Positions 28,608 through 38,088 of a stretch of 64,000 nt of DNA are shown one piece after another. Position 1 is the first letter of the stretch. Every line of letters starts with the position of its first letter. The position numbers and the translations under genes are program-made. The DNA is taken from NCBI RefSeq assembly GCF_001465545.3, contig NZ_CP013480.3, positions 2,294,001 to 2,358,000 on the forward strand, written 5' to 3'. The notes beneath the pieces were generated by a model, which searched no databases, was not told the DNA's origin, and was given only the letters and a program-made list of their open reading frames with translations. This stretch comes from Pandoraea norimbergensis. GTDB taxonomy: Bacteria; Pseudomonadota; Gammaproteobacteria; Burkholderiales; Burkholderiaceae.

Positions 28608-30341
28608 ATGCGGCACCTCGATAGCTTCCTCCGCGGCCACACACTGGGCGCTCGGTTGCGCAGCGCCGTGATGTTCACAACTCTTGTGCTCGTGGGGCTG
28701 TGGGCGCTGCCAGTCCATGCACTCACCGGCGCCGATGTGGCGTATCTGGTCAACCAACGCTATCAATCGAGCGTGACGCAGTGCGCGCTCAATCGTCCGG
28801 CGTGGATGTGCTCCGGCGTGCTGATGCGCGCGTTGCCGGGGGACGCATCGCAGCCGTTTGCGCAGTTGACGGCGCAGGAATTGGCGCTGCAATCAGCCAA
28901 CGTGGCTTACCTGAGACATGACTTGCGTACCAGCGGGCTGGCCACGAGTGCAGGCTTCATTCTCGCGGATGGGTTGACGGCGGCGGGGTGGGGGAAGCCG
29001 CTCGACGTGCGCTGTGCATACCCGGTAGCGGTAACGCCTGCGGCGGCTACTGCATCGCACGGCTGTGATTTGCTGACGATGGCTGCGCCATCGCCGCCAG
29101 ACCTGAGCTCCTGTCTACCGAACGGCGTGACTGATGCACCCGGTTGGGCGGCGCACTTCACTGGCAACGGCAGCGACGTCAACCGGCAGTGCTCGTTCAG
29201 TGCGATGGTTGCGAAGCAATTCAAGGCGTCGCTCGACGCGCATGCGCTGATGTCCGATGCGCTGGCGTCGGGACCGAACAATCTGCTCGTCACGGCTTGG
29301 GATGTTGCAAAGCCGGAGACGATCCCCGTGCAGGCGTTCTTCTACGACGTCAGCCACGGCGGTCAACTCATTCAGGCGCAGCGTTACCAAAAACAGTACT
29401 TCGATGCGACCGGCACGTGGGTGCCGATTTTGCGTATGGGGTTTGGTCCACCGCAGGGCGCCACCTACGGTTTTGACGAAACCGATCAGCTTGATGAAGG
29501 ATTTCGCATCGCCGCCCGGTTGAATGCGCGTTATGCCGATGTCTCTCCAACATGCCCCGGTGGCCGGCCGGCGTTCTATTGCAATGGCGTGATCGTTCGA
29601 ATTGCGGAGGCCTCGGCGGCGTTTCATGCGTGGAACGCCAGCCCCTCGTCGGTGAAACGTGACGGGGTTTCCTTTTCCTATTTGCGCGCGGACGCCGGTG
29701 TGAAGCGATTGATCGAGGCGCGTGGCGGCACGGGGTTCGTCGTACGTGAGTCTGGTGCGCCGACGGGGTATCCACTGACGGTGCGCTGCGCGTTTCCTTC
29801 GGATGGTTTTACGGGGGGGCGTTTAGAGAGCTGTTATCGCAATGATGACCATCGGTTTTGCGACGAGATGGGAGTGACCACAGTCGCTGCGTGGCAAACG
29901 CACTATCTGGCTTCGTCGTTGATGACGCAATGTCCGTTTCGGCCTGATGCGGTGCCGTTCCAGCTGAGCATCGACGTGCGACATCATTTCCCGAACGAGA
30001 ACGTGTTGCGGCACGCGTACAACGAACTGATCATCCGCCCCTGGCCGGACGATATTCCGTTGAGCCTGCCGCTCGAAGCTTTCATTTCCATTGATGAGGG
30101 CCTGCCTCAGGCCCGTTATGTGCAGCAGGACTATCAGAGCACGACCGGGCGATTTCTTCCCCTGATTCGCGTTGACACGCTGGCGGCGGCGGGGAAGGTC
30201 TTCGTGTACGTACCGGACGATCAGATCGCCGCGTTGTCGGCCGCAGTTCCGGTGCCGAGCGGAGCTCTTTCGGCTGCGCCGCGCGGTGGTGCACTCACAG
30301 GCAATTCCGGACCGGAGGGACTAAAACCGAACGGGCCATGA
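28608..30341 (+). CDS. secreted cysteine-rich protein with internal duplication (halovibrin HvnC-like?)
   Basis: 577 residues with a signal peptide (hydrophobic stretch 20-33, likely cleavage after Ala38 in ALPVHA). The mature part is two homologous halves, about 41-293 and 294-537: NRPAWMCSGVLMRA matches GRPAFYCNGVIVRI, PLDVRCAYP matches PLTVRCAFP, and QKQYFDATGTWVPILRM matches QQDYQSTTGRFLPLIRV. Cysteines are paired between the halves, pointing to disulfides in the periplasm or outside. From memory the unit resembles Pseudomonas proteins annotated as halovibrin HvnC, single-copy there; I could not check this, and halovibrin itself has been described as an ADP-ribosylating toxin only in older work. 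No catalytic motif is assigned. The C-terminal 40 residues are Gly/Ala/Pro rich. GGGGAG precedes the ATG. Confidence 0.7.
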   Translation: MRHLDSFLRGHTLGARLRSAVMFTTLVLVGLWALPVHALTGADVAYLVNQRYQSSVTQCALNRPAWMCSGVLMRALPGDASQPFAQLTAQELALQSANVAYLRHDLRTSGLATSAGFILADGLTAAGWGKPLDVRCAYPVAVTPAAATASHGCDLLTMAAPSPPDLSSCLPNGVTDAPGWAAHFTGNGSDVNRQCSFSAMVAKQFKASLDAHALMSDALASGPNNLLVTAWDVAKPETIPVQAFFYDVSHGGQLIQAQRYQKQYFDATGTWVPILRMGFGPPQGATYGFDETDQLDEGFRIAARLNARYADVSPTCPGGRPAFYCNGVIVRIAEASAAFHAWNASPSSVKRDGVSFSYLRADAGVKRLIEARGGTGFVVRESGAPTGYPLTVRCAFPSDGFTGGRLESCYRNDDHRFCDEMGVTTVAAWQTHYLASSLMTQCPFRPDAVPFQLSIDVRHHFPNENVLRHAYNELIIRPWPDDIPLSLPLEAFISIDEGLPQARYVQQDYQSTTGRFLPLIRVDTLAAAGKVFVYVPDDQIAALSAAVPVPSGALSAAPRGGALTGNSGPEGLKPNGP

Positions 30342-30375
30342 GCGATGGCGACTGACGTCGCTCAGGCATATCAAC

Positions 30376-30402
30376 AAAAAACCCGCCATCTGGCGGGTTT
30401 TT
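30376..30402. terminator. bidirectional terminator between the cassette and the parvulin gene
   Basis: AAAAAACCCGCC, loop ATCT, GGCGGGTTTTT. A-run on one side and T-run on the other, so it can end both converging transcripts. Confidence 0.9.
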
Positions 30403-30439
30403 CGTGTCTGACTCATGTCTGACAAGACGCCAGCGATCC

Positions 30440-31234
30440 TTACTGGATCTTGGCCTTCTTCTCGAGACCGTCGATGAAGTTTTGAAGCTTCTCTTCCTGC
30501 ATTTGCTGCACGAGTTGCGGCTTGACGTCGGCGAGCGGCGGGATCTGCGCATCGCGCGAATCGTCGAGTTCGATGACGTGATAGCCGAACGAGGTCTTCA
30601 CCGGGGTCTGCGTGTACTGACCCTTTTGCAGCTTTTGCAGCGCGTCGGCAAATTCCGGCACGTAGGCGTTCGCCGGCGACCAGTCGAGGTCACCACCGTT
30701 TTGCGCCGAACCCGGGTCCTTCGAGTACTGCTTGGCCAGATCGGCGAAGTTGGCGCCGCCCTTGAGCTTGGCGATGATTTCCTTGGCCGTATCTTCGCTC
30801 GGCACGAGGATGTGGCGAGCGTGGTATTCCTTGTCGCCGAACTGCTTCTTCAACTGGTCGTAGCGTGCCTGCACATCGGCATCGGTGACCGGCGAAGTCT
30901 TCTGGAAGTTGGTGATCAGTGCGCGGATCAGCACGCCTTGCTTGGCCAGTTCGACCTGAGCCTTCACGTCGGCGTCGCTTGCCAGACCCTGGCGCACGGC
31001 TTCCTGCGCGAGGATTTCGCGCTTGACCAGCTCTTCGCGCACTTGCTGTTGCAGTTGCGGCGAGTTCGGCTGGCCCTGACGGACCATTTCACGCACCATC
31101 GCATCGGCGCGCTTGACGGGCACCGGCGTGCCGTTCACGACGGCAACATTCTGGGCAAGTGCGGGAAGGGATACGGCGGTCAGCGACACGGTGGCGGCGA
31201 GCGCCAATGCCGTGCGGGCGAGTTTCAATGCCAT
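30440..31234 (-). CDS. periplasmic parvulin-type peptidyl-prolyl isomerase
   Basis: 264 residues. A signal peptide (about 1-28, ending SLPALAQ) sends it to the periplasm. A SurA-N-like helical region is followed by one rotamase domain at about residues 135-230 with YHARHILVPS, NGGDLDWSPANAYVPEF and SFGYHVIELDD. This composition is that of PrsA/Cbf2-type PpiC-family foldases. Start at 31232-31234, with AGGA upstream; a longer frame adds 19 residues without a signal sequence start. It is the last gene of the yciB-bolA-parvulin group, 63 bases after bolA, a grouping common in Burkholderiales. Confidence 0.93.
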   Translation of the reverse strand: MALKLARTALALAATVSLTAVSLPALAQNVAVVNGTPVPVKRADAMVREMVRQGQPNSPQLQQQVREELVKREILAQEAVRQGLASDADVKAQVELAKQGVLIRALITNFQKTSPVTDADVQARYDQLKKQFGDKEYHARHILVPSEDTAKEIIAKLKGGANFADLAKQYSKDPGSAQNGGDLDWSPANAYVPEFADALQKLQKGQYTQTPVKTSFGYHVIELDDSRDAQIPPLADVKPQLVQQMQEEKLQNFIDGLEKKAKIQ

Positions 31235-31297
31235 GCTGTTTTTCCTAACGAATGACGGAGGCAAGGTTAATCGACGGGGGACGCGTCGCACGCGTTC

Positions 31298-31561
31298 TTA
31301 CGCTTCGCCAGGGGCGAGCGCGACGATGGCGAGGGCGTGAATGCCGTTCTGCATCAAATCGGCAAGCGCATCATACACCAGCCGATGCCGCGCCACGCGG
31401 TTGCGACCGGCAAAGGCGGGCGAGACGATACGAAGGTTGTAATGCCCGCCGGACGCCGCACCGGCATGGCCGGCGTGACGCGCGCTGTCGTTCTCGAGAA
31501 CCATCTCGATCGGGCTGAGGGCGGCCGTGAGGCGCGCCTCGATTTGCTGTTCCATGGTCAT
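31298..31561 (-). CDS. bolA: BolA family protein
   Basis: 87 residues, a single BolA domain (SGGHYNLRIVSPAFAGRNRVARHRLVYDAL shows the helix-turn and the conserved RH.. segment; key residues Arg and His near positions 53-59). BolA proteins bind monothiol glutaredoxins through a shared iron-sulfur cluster and affect morphology and iron handling. The start is taken at 31559-31561, with CGGAG upstream; a second ATG two codons on is possible. Coupled to yciB with a 21-base gap. Confidence 0.92.
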   Translation of the reverse strand: MTMEQQIEARLTAALSPIEMVLENDSARHAGHAGAASGGHYNLRIVSPAFAGRNRVARHRLVYDALADLMQNGIHALAIVALAPGEA

Positions 31562-31582
31562 GGTGTCGGCTCCGGTCGCAGG

Positions 31583-32116
31583 TTACTCGTCTTGCTTGAT
31601 GTACTTCGCGAGCCAGAGGCTCTGCACGACGATGAACACCACCATGAGACCCATACCGCCAAAGAGCTTGAAGTTCACCCAGATGTCGGTCGAGAACTGA
31701 TAGGCGATCACCAGATTGAGTGCCCCCATCGCAAGGAAGAACAGGGCCCAACTGAAGTTCACGGCACGCCACAGATGCTCGGGCAGCGCCATTTGCTTTT
31801 CCATCATGGTGCGAATCAGGTTCTTGTCGAACATGAGTTCAGCCACGAACAGCGTTACGCCGAACAGCCAGTAAAGCGCGGTGGGCTTCCACTTGATGAA
31901 GGTGTCGTTGTGCAGCCAGATGGTGGCGCCGCCGAACACCACGATGATGGCGAGGCTGACCCATTGCATCGGCTCGACCTTGCGGTGACGCAGCCACATC
32001 CAGGCAACTTGCAAGATCGTGGTGGCGATCGCAATGCCCGTGGCGATGTAGATGCCGGCGAACTTGAAGGCGACGAAAAACAGAATGACCGGTAACAGGT
32101 CGAACAGAAATTTCAT
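31583..32116 (-). CDS. yciB: inner-membrane septation protein YciB (IspZ family)
   Basis: 177 residues, mostly hydrophobic, with five or six predicted membrane segments (for example 5-40, 52-68, 78-95, 120-140, 148-170). The N-terminus [18 protein letters not shown] and [16 protein letters not shown] are typical of YciB/intracellular septation protein A, which works with YciA/DcrB-related factors in envelope maintenance and division. It leads the yciB-bolA-parvulin group. Confidence 0.93.
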   Translation of the reverse strand: MKFLFDLLPVILFFVAFKFAGIYIATGIAIATTILQVAWMWLRHRKVEPMQWVSLAIIVVFGGATIWLHNDTFIKWKPTALYWLFGVTLFVAELMFDKNLIRTMMEKQMALPEHLWRAVNFSWALFFLAMGALNLVIAYQFSTDIWVNFKLFGGMGLMVVFIVVQSLWLAKYIKQDE

Positions 32117-32285
32117 GAGGTCTCGACTTGGGGGCTACGGGCTTGCCAGCCTGAGGTGTCGATGTCGAACGCGCCTTGAACGCGCGTCGTTGAATCTCAC
32201 CGGGCGGCAAACCCGCATTATATTTCAAAGCCCCTGTTTTCAAAGCGTCGCTTTCCGGCTGCCAGTGGCATCCGGGGAGCGAGGC

Positions 32286-32696
32286 TTATCGAATGATTTC
32301 GAGTCGCTTGACGTCGATATCGCTCGGACGATGACGGTGGCGGTCCACTTCGCCCGTAATGCGAACGCGGGTCTTGTCGTCGATCTTGACGCCCGGCGGC
32401 AGATACTTGTCGTCGAGTTCGATTTCGATGGTGTGACCCGCGTCGTCGCGGAACGTGTAGTGCTCGTGCTTGATGCGGTTGACGATGAAGCCTTCAATGA
32501 CGGCTTGCGAGTCGTCAGGCGCGGACAACGCTTGCTGAACAGAGACGACACTCGGCATGACCGACGGCACGGCGACAGCCGCCGCGGGCGGGGCGCCGGG
32601 GCCCGTGTACTGCGCGATAGCCGGCGTGGCCGACAGCGCGCCGAGCGCGGCTGCCGAGGCGAGAAGCATGGCGAAGCGAGTCTTTTGCACGGACAT
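32286..32696 (-). CDS. BOF (bacterial OB-fold) periplasmic protein, YgiW/YdeI type
   Basis: 136 residues with a signal peptide (about 1-28, ATPAIAQ). The mature part is one BOF domain: VEGFIVNRIKHEHYTFRDD, then IEIELDDKYLPPG and VRITGEVDRH, the pattern of YgiW/YdeI proteins, which in enterobacteria protect against cationic peptides and oxidative stress. The start at 32694-32696 is chosen because it gives the signal peptide. It lies 115 bases downstream of msrB and 169 upstream of yciB. Confidence 0.85.
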   Translation of the reverse strand: MSVQKTRFAMLLASAAALGALSATPAIAQYTGPGAPPAAAVAVPSVMPSVVSVQQALSAPDDSQAVIEGFIVNRIKHEHYTFRDDAGHTIEIELDDKYLPPGVKIDDKTRVRITGEVDRHRHRPSDIDVKRLEIIR

Positions 32697-32811
32697 GAGA
32701 GGCGTTCCTTGTTGTTGATAGAGGAAACTCAGCATAGCAGAATACCGAACCGCAATCGGTGACTTCCCTGAACCGCGCCGACGAGTCAACGTCCCTCGCA
32801 TCCCTTCGGCG

Positions 32812-33246
32812 TCAGTCGCGCTTTCCGTCCTTGTCATCCGGCATCGGGCTGCCTTCCTTGTCATCGAAATTCAACGACGCCGAGTTGATGCAGTACCGCA
32901 AACCGGTCGGCGCGGGGCCGTCTTCGAAGACGTGACCCAGATGCGCGTCGCAGTTACGGCAGCGCACTTCTACCCGCACCATGCCGTGGCTGTAATCCAT
33001 GATTTCGTCCACACCGGCACCCTCGACTGGCTTGCTATAGCTGGGCCAGCCGCAACCTGCGTCGAATTTGTCCGTTGATTGGAAGAGCGGCTCACCGCAG
33101 CAAACGCACCGGTAGGTCCCGTCTTTCCAATGGTCCCAGTAACGGCCGGTGAAGGCACGTTCGGTCGCGGCGTTGCGGGTGACCTGATACTCGACGTCAT
33201 CGAGTTGGGCGCGCCAGTCGGCATCGCTCTTTTCCACTTTGCTCAT
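32812..33246 (-). CDS. msrB: peptide-methionine (R)-S-oxide reductase
   Basis: Reduces methionine-R-sulfoxide in proteins. 144 residues. Catalytic Cys119 lies in [10 protein letters not shown], the candidate resolving Cys65 in AGCGWPSY, and zinc is held by Cys47/Cys50 and Cys96/Cys99 (two CxxC). AGGAG precedes the ATG at 33244-33246. No signal peptide, so it is cytoplasmic. The C-terminal 15 residues are acidic and polar. A neighbour, SelO, also belongs to the redox response. Confidence 0.97.
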   Translation of the reverse strand: MSKVEKSDADWRAQLDDVEYQVTRNAATERAFTGRYWDHWKDGTYRCVCCGEPLFQSTDKFDAGCGWPSYSKPVEGAGVDEIMDYSHGMVRVEVRCRNCDAHLGHVFEDGPAPTGLRYCINSASLNFDDKEGSPMPDDKDGKRD

Positions 33247-33267
33247 GAAATTCTCCTGAGTTTTGAT

Positions 33268-33290
33268 ACCCGGATTTCTATGATCCGGGT
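33268..33290. other. hairpin between selO and msrB
   Basis: ACCCGGAT, a 7-base loop, ATCCGGGT: a perfect 8-bp stem 22 bases upstream of the msrB start, without a T-tract. It may be a leader element of msrB or a weak 3' end for selO. Confidence 0.5.
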
Positions 33291-33381
33291 GTCATCTGAC
33301 GAGTTGCATATTGGGATAATTCCCCCGATCGCAATGCGTCAGTGATCCATGCTTGTTTCCGTCAATGATGTGAGCCGCGGG

Positions 33382-34929
33382 TTATGAGGAGCAGCTTACT
33401 TCCAGCTGACCGGCCCAGTCGGGCGGCAGTTCGGCGTAGCGCTCGAATTCCGGCTGTTCATCGTACGGACGCGAGAGCACGCGCAGCAGCGTGTCCACTT
33501 CCGAGAAGTCCTTCTCATCGGCCCGTCGAATCGCGACCTCGGCGAGGTGGTTGCGCAGCACGTACTTCGGATTGACCAGACGCATCGCAACGGCGCGCTT
33601 GGTATCGGTGCTGGCCTCCTGCCGCAAACGTGCCCGATAGTCGACGGCCCATGCATCGAAGCCCGCCCGGTCGATAAACATGTCGCGCAACGGCGCATCG
33701 GCCGCAGGGTTGTCGAGTTGCAGCGTGGCGAGTGAGCGGAACAGATGCGTGAAGTCCACGCGGCCCTCGTGCATCAGCTTGAACAGGCGATTGATGAGCA
33801 CCTCGTCGTCGGCGTGCGACTCGCGCAGCCCTAGCTTGGCACGCATGCGCAGGTCGATTTCTTCGGCGAAGCGCGTCTTGAACACGGGCAACGCCGATTG
33901 CGCCAGTTCGATGGCGGCATCGCCTTCGCCGAACAGTGGCAGCAGCGCTTGGGCGAGGCAGAACAAGTTCCAGTACGCCACGTTCGGCTGCGCCTGATAG
34001 GCGTAACGGCCCTGCGTATCCGAGTGGTTGCAGATGTGGTGCGCGTTGAAGGCGTCGAGAAAGCCGAACGGGCCATAGTCGATCGTCAGGCCGAGGATCG
34101 ACATGTTGTCGGTATTCATCACGCCATGACAGAAGCCTACGGCCTGCCAGTGCGCGATGAGTTCGGCGGTCGCTTCGCAGACCGCTTCGAGCAATGCGAG
34201 GTACGGATTGGCGGCCTCGCGGCAATGCGGATAGTGGTGATCGATCGTGAAGTCGGCGAGTTGGCGAAGGGCTTCGTGTTGACCGCCGGCCCAGAAATGC
34301 TCGAAGTGGCCGAAGCGGATGAAGCTCGGCGACAGGCGAGTCACGACCGCCGCCGTCTCGATGGTTTCGCGGCGCACGGGGGCGTCCGAGCCGACCACGC
34401 ACAGGGCGCGTGTCGTCGGCACGCCCAGATGGAACATGGCTTCCGAGCAGAGGAATTCCCGAATCGACGAGCGCAGGACGGCGCGGCCGTCGCCCATGCG
34501 CGAATAAGGCGTGAGCCCGCCGCCCTTGAGCTGAATTTCCCAACGGCCACCGGCGCCATCGGCTTCGCCCAGCAGCAGCGCACGGCCATCGCCGAGTTGA
34601 CCGGCCCAGACGCCGAACTGATGCCCGGAGTAGACGCTCGCGAGCGGGTCACCGCCGGCGAGTGGCTGATTGCCGGCAAAGGTCGCCAGAAACTCCGGAT
34701 CGCGCGCGGCGTCGGGCGACCAGCCCAACAGGCGGGCGGCATCGACTGAGAAGCCGACCAGATAGGGTTCGGGCAACGGCTGCGGGGAGAGTCGGGTGTA
34801 GAAGTCCGGACCGAGCGACGCAAACCGGTTCGCCAGATTAAGCGGGCCGAAATTCCTGAGCGACGAAGGGGCGGCCGGGGTGGCTGAGGCAGCCGGGGAA
34901 GCGGTTGCGGGGCGGTCTGATGCCGACAT
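33382..34929 (-). CDS. selO: protein AMPylase SelO (YdiU)
   Basis: Pseudokinase-fold enzyme that transfers AMP to Ser/Thr/Tyr of redox-related proteins. 515 residues. Characteristic segments are [35 protein letters not shown], and the active-site region [13 protein letters not shown] followed by [10 protein letters not shown]. The protein ends in Cys513-Ser-Ser; in eukaryotic SelO the equivalent residue is selenocysteine, and bacterial enzymes use it as a regulatory disulfide Cys. ATG at 34927-34929. It is 135 bases from msrB on the same strand, so redox AMPylation and methionine repair may be co-expressed. Confidence 0.96.
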   Translation of the reverse strand: MSASDRPATASPAASATPAAPSSLRNFGPLNLANRFASLGPDFYTRLSPQPLPEPYLVGFSVDAARLLGWSPDAARDPEFLATFAGNQPLAGGDPLASVYSGHQFGVWAGQLGDGRALLLGEADGAGGRWEIQLKGGGLTPYSRMGDGRAVLRSSIREFLCSEAMFHLGVPTTRALCVVGSDAPVRRETIETAAVVTRLSPSFIRFGHFEHFWAGGQHEALRQLADFTIDHHYPHCREAANPYLALLEAVCEATAELIAHWQAVGFCHGVMNTDNMSILGLTIDYGPFGFLDAFNAHHICNHSDTQGRYAYQAQPNVAYWNLFCLAQALLPLFGEGDAAIELAQSALPVFKTRFAEEIDLRMRAKLGLRESHADDEVLINRLFKLMHEGRVDFTHLFRSLATLQLDNPAADAPLRDMFIDRAGFDAWAVDYRARLRQEASTDTKRAVAMRLVNPKYVLRNHLAEVAIRRADEKDFSEVDTLLRVLSRPYDEQPEFERYAELPPDWAGQLEVSCSS

Positions 34930-35248
34930 TGGGGACGTTCCTGATGGTGAACAAACATTCTACTTGAGGTGTCCGGCGCTTGCTGCCGCGCTGCGAGGGC
35001 TTTGCCAGCGCACTTTGGCGAGAACGGCGAGTGCACGCGGCGTGCCGCCGTGCTGCGCCGCACAAGCGATCGGCGTTGACCGATGGCCCGGGCGCGTCAA
35101 GAATCGGAGTGCGTGGCACCACGAATGCACGCATCAGACGTGCCAGCCTGTCACGCGCCGTGCTCACCGAACTTGTTCTCAGCTCACAGCCTTAGCCCAA
35201 ACGTATCCCGATATTCCGGTAGTCCCGACTTTTCTGGAGATTCGACGC
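34930..35248. other. divergent intergenic region selO / acyl-CoA ligase
   Basis: 319 bases between two divergent starts. I see no gene, no convincing promoter pair and no stable hairpin with a T-tract. It should hold promoters for both genes. Confidence 0.5.
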
Positions 35249-36880
35249 ATGGCACCACCGCTCCTCGGCCAGATGATGGCCGCGCCGCTGCTGATTTCTT
35301 CGCTGCTGACTCACGCCGCGCGCCACCACGGCGACACCGAGATCGTCTCGCGTCGCGTGGAAGGCGACATCCATCGGTACACATGGCGTGACGCCGAGCG
35401 GCGCTCGCGACAGCTTGCCCTTGCCCTGCGCCGGCTCGGCGTGAGTGACGGCGAGCGCGTCGGCACCTTGGCATGGAACGGTTACCGCCATCTTGAGCTT
35501 TACTACGGCGTCTCGGGCATGGGCAGCGTGGTCCACACGATCAATCCGCGCCTGTTCCCCGAGCAGATTGCGTTCATCGTTAATCACGCCGAAGACCGCT
35601 ACGTGGCGTTCGACATCAACTTCATGCCGTTGGTCGAGGCCATTGCGCCGCAATGCCCGGGCGTGCAGGGCTGGATCGCGATGACCGACCGCGCGCATCT
35701 GCCTGCATCGACCCTGCCGTTGCTGTGCTACGAAGACCTGCTGGCCGCCGAAGACGCCGACACGTACGTCTGGCCCGAAATGGACGAGAAGACGGCGTCC
35801 GGGCTGTGCTACACGTCGGGCACCACCGGCAACCCCAAGGGCGTGCTCTACAGTCACCGCTCGACGGTGTTGCATGCGTTCGGTGCGTCGTTACCCGACG
35901 CCATGGCGATGTCGGCGCGCGATGCCGTGCTGCCGGTCGTGCCGATGTTCCACGTCAACGCGTGGGGCATGCCGTACTCGAGCGCACTCGTCGGCGCGAA
36001 GCTCGTATTTCCCGGCAAGGACCTCGACGGCAAGTCGATCTATGAATTGTTCGAAGCCGAGGGCGTGACCTTCTCGGCGGGCGTGCCCACGGTGTGGCTG
36101 GGGCTGCTGACGTATGTGAAATCCATCGGTGCCCGGTTCTCGACGCTGGAGCGCACGGTAATCGGCGGCTCGGCGTGCCCGCCCGCGATGCTGACCACGT
36201 TCGAAAAGGACTATGGCGTGCGCGTCATCCACGCGTGGGGCATGAGCGAGATGTCGCCGCTCGGCACGCTGTGCCATCTGCGCAAGCACCATCGCGAGCT
36301 GCCGGCCGTAGCGCAGCAACACATTCTGGAGAAACAGGGGACGGCCATTTACGGTGTCGACCTGAAGATCGTCGGGCCCGAGGGCGAGGAACTGCCGTGG
36401 GATGGCAAGGCGTTCGGCGATCTGTATACGCGGGGGCCGTGGGTGCTTGACCGCTATTTCCGAGCCGACACGTCGCCGCTGGTGGATGGCTGGTTCCCGA
36501 CGGGCGACGTGGCCACCATCGATCCCGAGGGCTACGTCCAGATCACCGACCGCAGCAAGGACGTGATCAAGTCGGGCGGGGAGTGGATCAGCTCGATCGA
36601 CGTCGAGAACATCGCGATGGCACATCCCGAGATTCACGAGGCGGCATGTATTGCCGTGCGCCACCCGAAGTGGGAGGAGCGCCCGCTGCTGGTGGTGGTG
36701 CGCAAGCCAGGGTCGTCGCTCACGCGCGAGGACGTGCTGGCCTTCTACGAAGGGCGCGTCGTGAAGTGGTGGATTCCGGACGATGTCGTGTTTGTCGACG
36801 AGATTCCCCACACGGCCACCGGCAAGATGCTCAAGCTCAAGTTGCGCGAGCGATTCCGGGACTATCAGGCGGCGCCGTAG
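35249..36880 (+). CDS. long/medium-chain acyl-CoA ligase (AMP-forming)
   Basis: 543 residues. ANL superfamily enzyme that activates a fatty or other carboxylic acid to an acyl-CoA through an acyl-adenylate. The P-loop-like motif is [18 protein letters not shown], the A5-like motif [13 protein letters not shown], and the A8-A10 region [33 protein letters not shown] and the C-terminal catalytic lysine in [12 protein letters not shown]. It is most like long-chain acyl-CoA synthetases used with FadD-type pathways. GGAG precedes the ATG at 35249. It is upstream of a LivHMGF transporter and a FadB-like enzyme, suggesting uptake and oxidation of the same acid. Substrate chain length is not determinable. 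Confidence 0.9.
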   Translation: MAPPLLGQMMAAPLLISSLLTHAARHHGDTEIVSRRVEGDIHRYTWRDAERRSRQLALALRRLGVSDGERVGTLAWNGYRHLELYYGVSGMGSVVHTINPRLFPEQIAFIVNHAEDRYVAFDINFMPLVEAIAPQCPGVQGWIAMTDRAHLPASTLPLLCYEDLLAAEDADTYVWPEMDEKTASGLCYTSGTTGNPKGVLYSHRSTVLHAFGASLPDAMAMSARDAVLPVVPMFHVNAWGMPYSSALVGAKLVFPGKDLDGKSIYELFEAEGVTFSAGVPTVWLGLLTYVKSIGARFSTLERTVIGGSACPPAMLTTFEKDYGVRVIHAWGMSEMSPLGTLCHLRKHHRELPAVAQQHILEKQGTAIYGVDLKIVGPEGEELPWDGKAFGDLYTRGPWVLDRYFRADTSPLVDGWFPTGDVATIDPEGYVQITDRSKDVIKSGGEWISSIDVENIAMAHPEIHEAACIAVRHPKWEERPLLVVVRKPGSSLTREDVLAFYEGRVVKWWIPDDVVFVDEIPHTATGKMLKLKLRERFRDYQAAP

Positions 36881-37009
36881 GGTGCCCGCAGGCGCCATGA
36901 CCTCGCCCCTCTCGGAAAACTCCGAAGCGGGGTACAGGTGGCGCCTCAAAAGCAAGTCACGACGCCAATTTCCGGCAGGTCGGCCGCCAATCCAGCGGCC
37001 TGCGCCCCC

Positions 37010-37015
37010 TATAAT
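37010..37015 (+). promoter_or_regulatory. putative -10 of livHMGF
   Basis: Perfect TATAAT, about 117 bases before the livH start and directly upstream of a hairpin and tandem repeat. The -35 region is GC-rich and not recognisable. Confidence 0.45.
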
Positions 37016-37034
37016 GTCAGCCAGATTTTCGTTC

Positions 37035-37064
37035 GACGCGGCCCTGTTTGCCGCGTCTTTTGTT
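37035..37064 (+). terminator. attenuator-like hairpin in livH leader
   Basis: GACGCGGC, loop CCTGTTT, GCCGCGTC, then TTTTGTT. An 8-bp perfect stem with a T-rich tail lying between the putative -10 and the coding region, so it would either end upstream transcripts or attenuate livH. Confidence 0.6.
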
Positions 37065-37068
37065 CGTA

Positions 37069-37100
37069 TTTCGTTTGTCTTTCGTTTGTCTTTCGTTTGC
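37069..37100 (+). repeat. 11-bp tandem repeat in livH leader
   Basis: TTTCGTTTGTC is present twice in exact tandem and a third time ending TTTCGTTTGC, period 11 bases. It begins 5 bases after the hairpin and ends 32 bases before the GTG. Confidence 0.85.
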
Positions 37101-37131
37101 ATCGAAGCAAGACATTGACCAAGGAGTCGCA

Positions 37132-38088
37132 GTGCATTTCCTGAGCGCCACGGCGGGCCTCGTCCTCGTGAACGGCGTGAGCTACGGCTTGCTGTTGTTC
37201 ATGCTGTCGAGCGGGCTCACGTTGATCTTCAGCATGCTCGGCGTGCTGAACTTCGCGCACGCCAGTTTCTACATGCTCGGGGCTTACTTCGCCTACGCAC
37301 TGTCGTCTGCGTTGGGTTTCTGGCCGGCGCTGGTGCTGGCACCGGTCATCGTCGGCGTTTTCGGGGCCGGGTTCGAGCGAGGCGTCTTGCGACGATTGCG
37401 CACGCGCGGGGCGCTGGCCGAGTTGCTGGCAACCTTCGGTCTGGCGTACCTCGTCGTGGAACTAGTGCAACTCGTCTGGGGACGCGGGCCCGTTGACTAC
37501 GCGGTGCCGGCGGCGTTCGAGGGCGTGTTGATCACGGTGCTGGGCGTCGCCGTACCGGCCTATCGCCTGTTTCTGATGGCGCTAGCTTGCGCGGTGGCGG
37601 TGTTGGTCTGGGTGGCGTTTCGGGCCACGCGTGCCGGGCTCGTATTGCAGGCGGCGCTGGCACAACCGGCCATGACGCAGGCGCTCGGTTACGACGTGCC
37701 TGCGCTTTACACCGGCGTATTCGCTTGTGGGGCCGCCTTGGCGGCGCTGGCGGGCGCAGCAGGCGGCAATGTGCTGGTGACGGAGCCGGGCATGGCCGCA
37801 ACGGTTGGCAGTGTTGTGTTCGTCGTGGTGGTGGTCGGCGGGCTCGGTTCATTAAGCGGCGCGTTTGTGGCGTCGCTGCTGATCGGTATCTTGCAGACGT
37901 GGGCGGTCACGAGCGACGCGAGTCTCGCGCCATGGTGGCCATCGGCCGCACAGGGCGCGATCTTCGACGCGCTGTCGCCGGTTGCTCGTCTGACGCTCGC
38001 GCAACTGGCCCCGGCCGTACCGTACCTGCTGATGGTGGCGGTGCTGCTGTGGCGTCCGCGCGGTCTGCTCGGTGTGCGGGGGGGATGA
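37132..38088 (+). CDS. livH: branched-chain amino acid ABC permease, LivH family
   Basis: 318 residues, about eight membrane segments. LivH signature near the N-terminus: NGVSYGLLLFMLSSGLTLIF then VLNFAHASFYMLGAY. The C-terminal half has the LivH pair VVVVVGGLGSLSGAFVASLL. The start is a GTG at 37132, with AAGGAG 5 bases upstream; an earlier ATG would place the repeat tract inside the protein. It overlaps livM in an ATGA. Liv-like systems carry branched-chain amino acids but also aromatic acids, urea or amides, so the substrate is open. Confidence 0.9.
   Translation: MHFLSATAGLVLVNGVSYGLLLFMLSSGLTLIFSMLGVLNFAHASFYMLGAYFAYALSSALGFWPALVLAPVIVGVFGAGFERGVLRRLRTRGALAELLATFGLAYLVVELVQLVWGRGPVDYAVPAAFEGVLITVLGVAVPAYRLFLMALACAVAVLVWVAFRATRAGLVLQAALAQPAMTQALGYDVPALYTGVFACGAALAALAGAAGGNVLVTEPGMAATVGSVVFVVVVVGGLGSLSGAFVASLLIGILQTWAVTSDASLAPWWPSAAQGAIFDALSPVARLTLAQLAPAVPYLLMVAVLLWRPRGLLGVRGG

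Noticed and set aside
37587..38084. Upstream extension of livM
   Set aside because: It overlaps livH almost completely; the ATGA junction at 38085 is the natural start.
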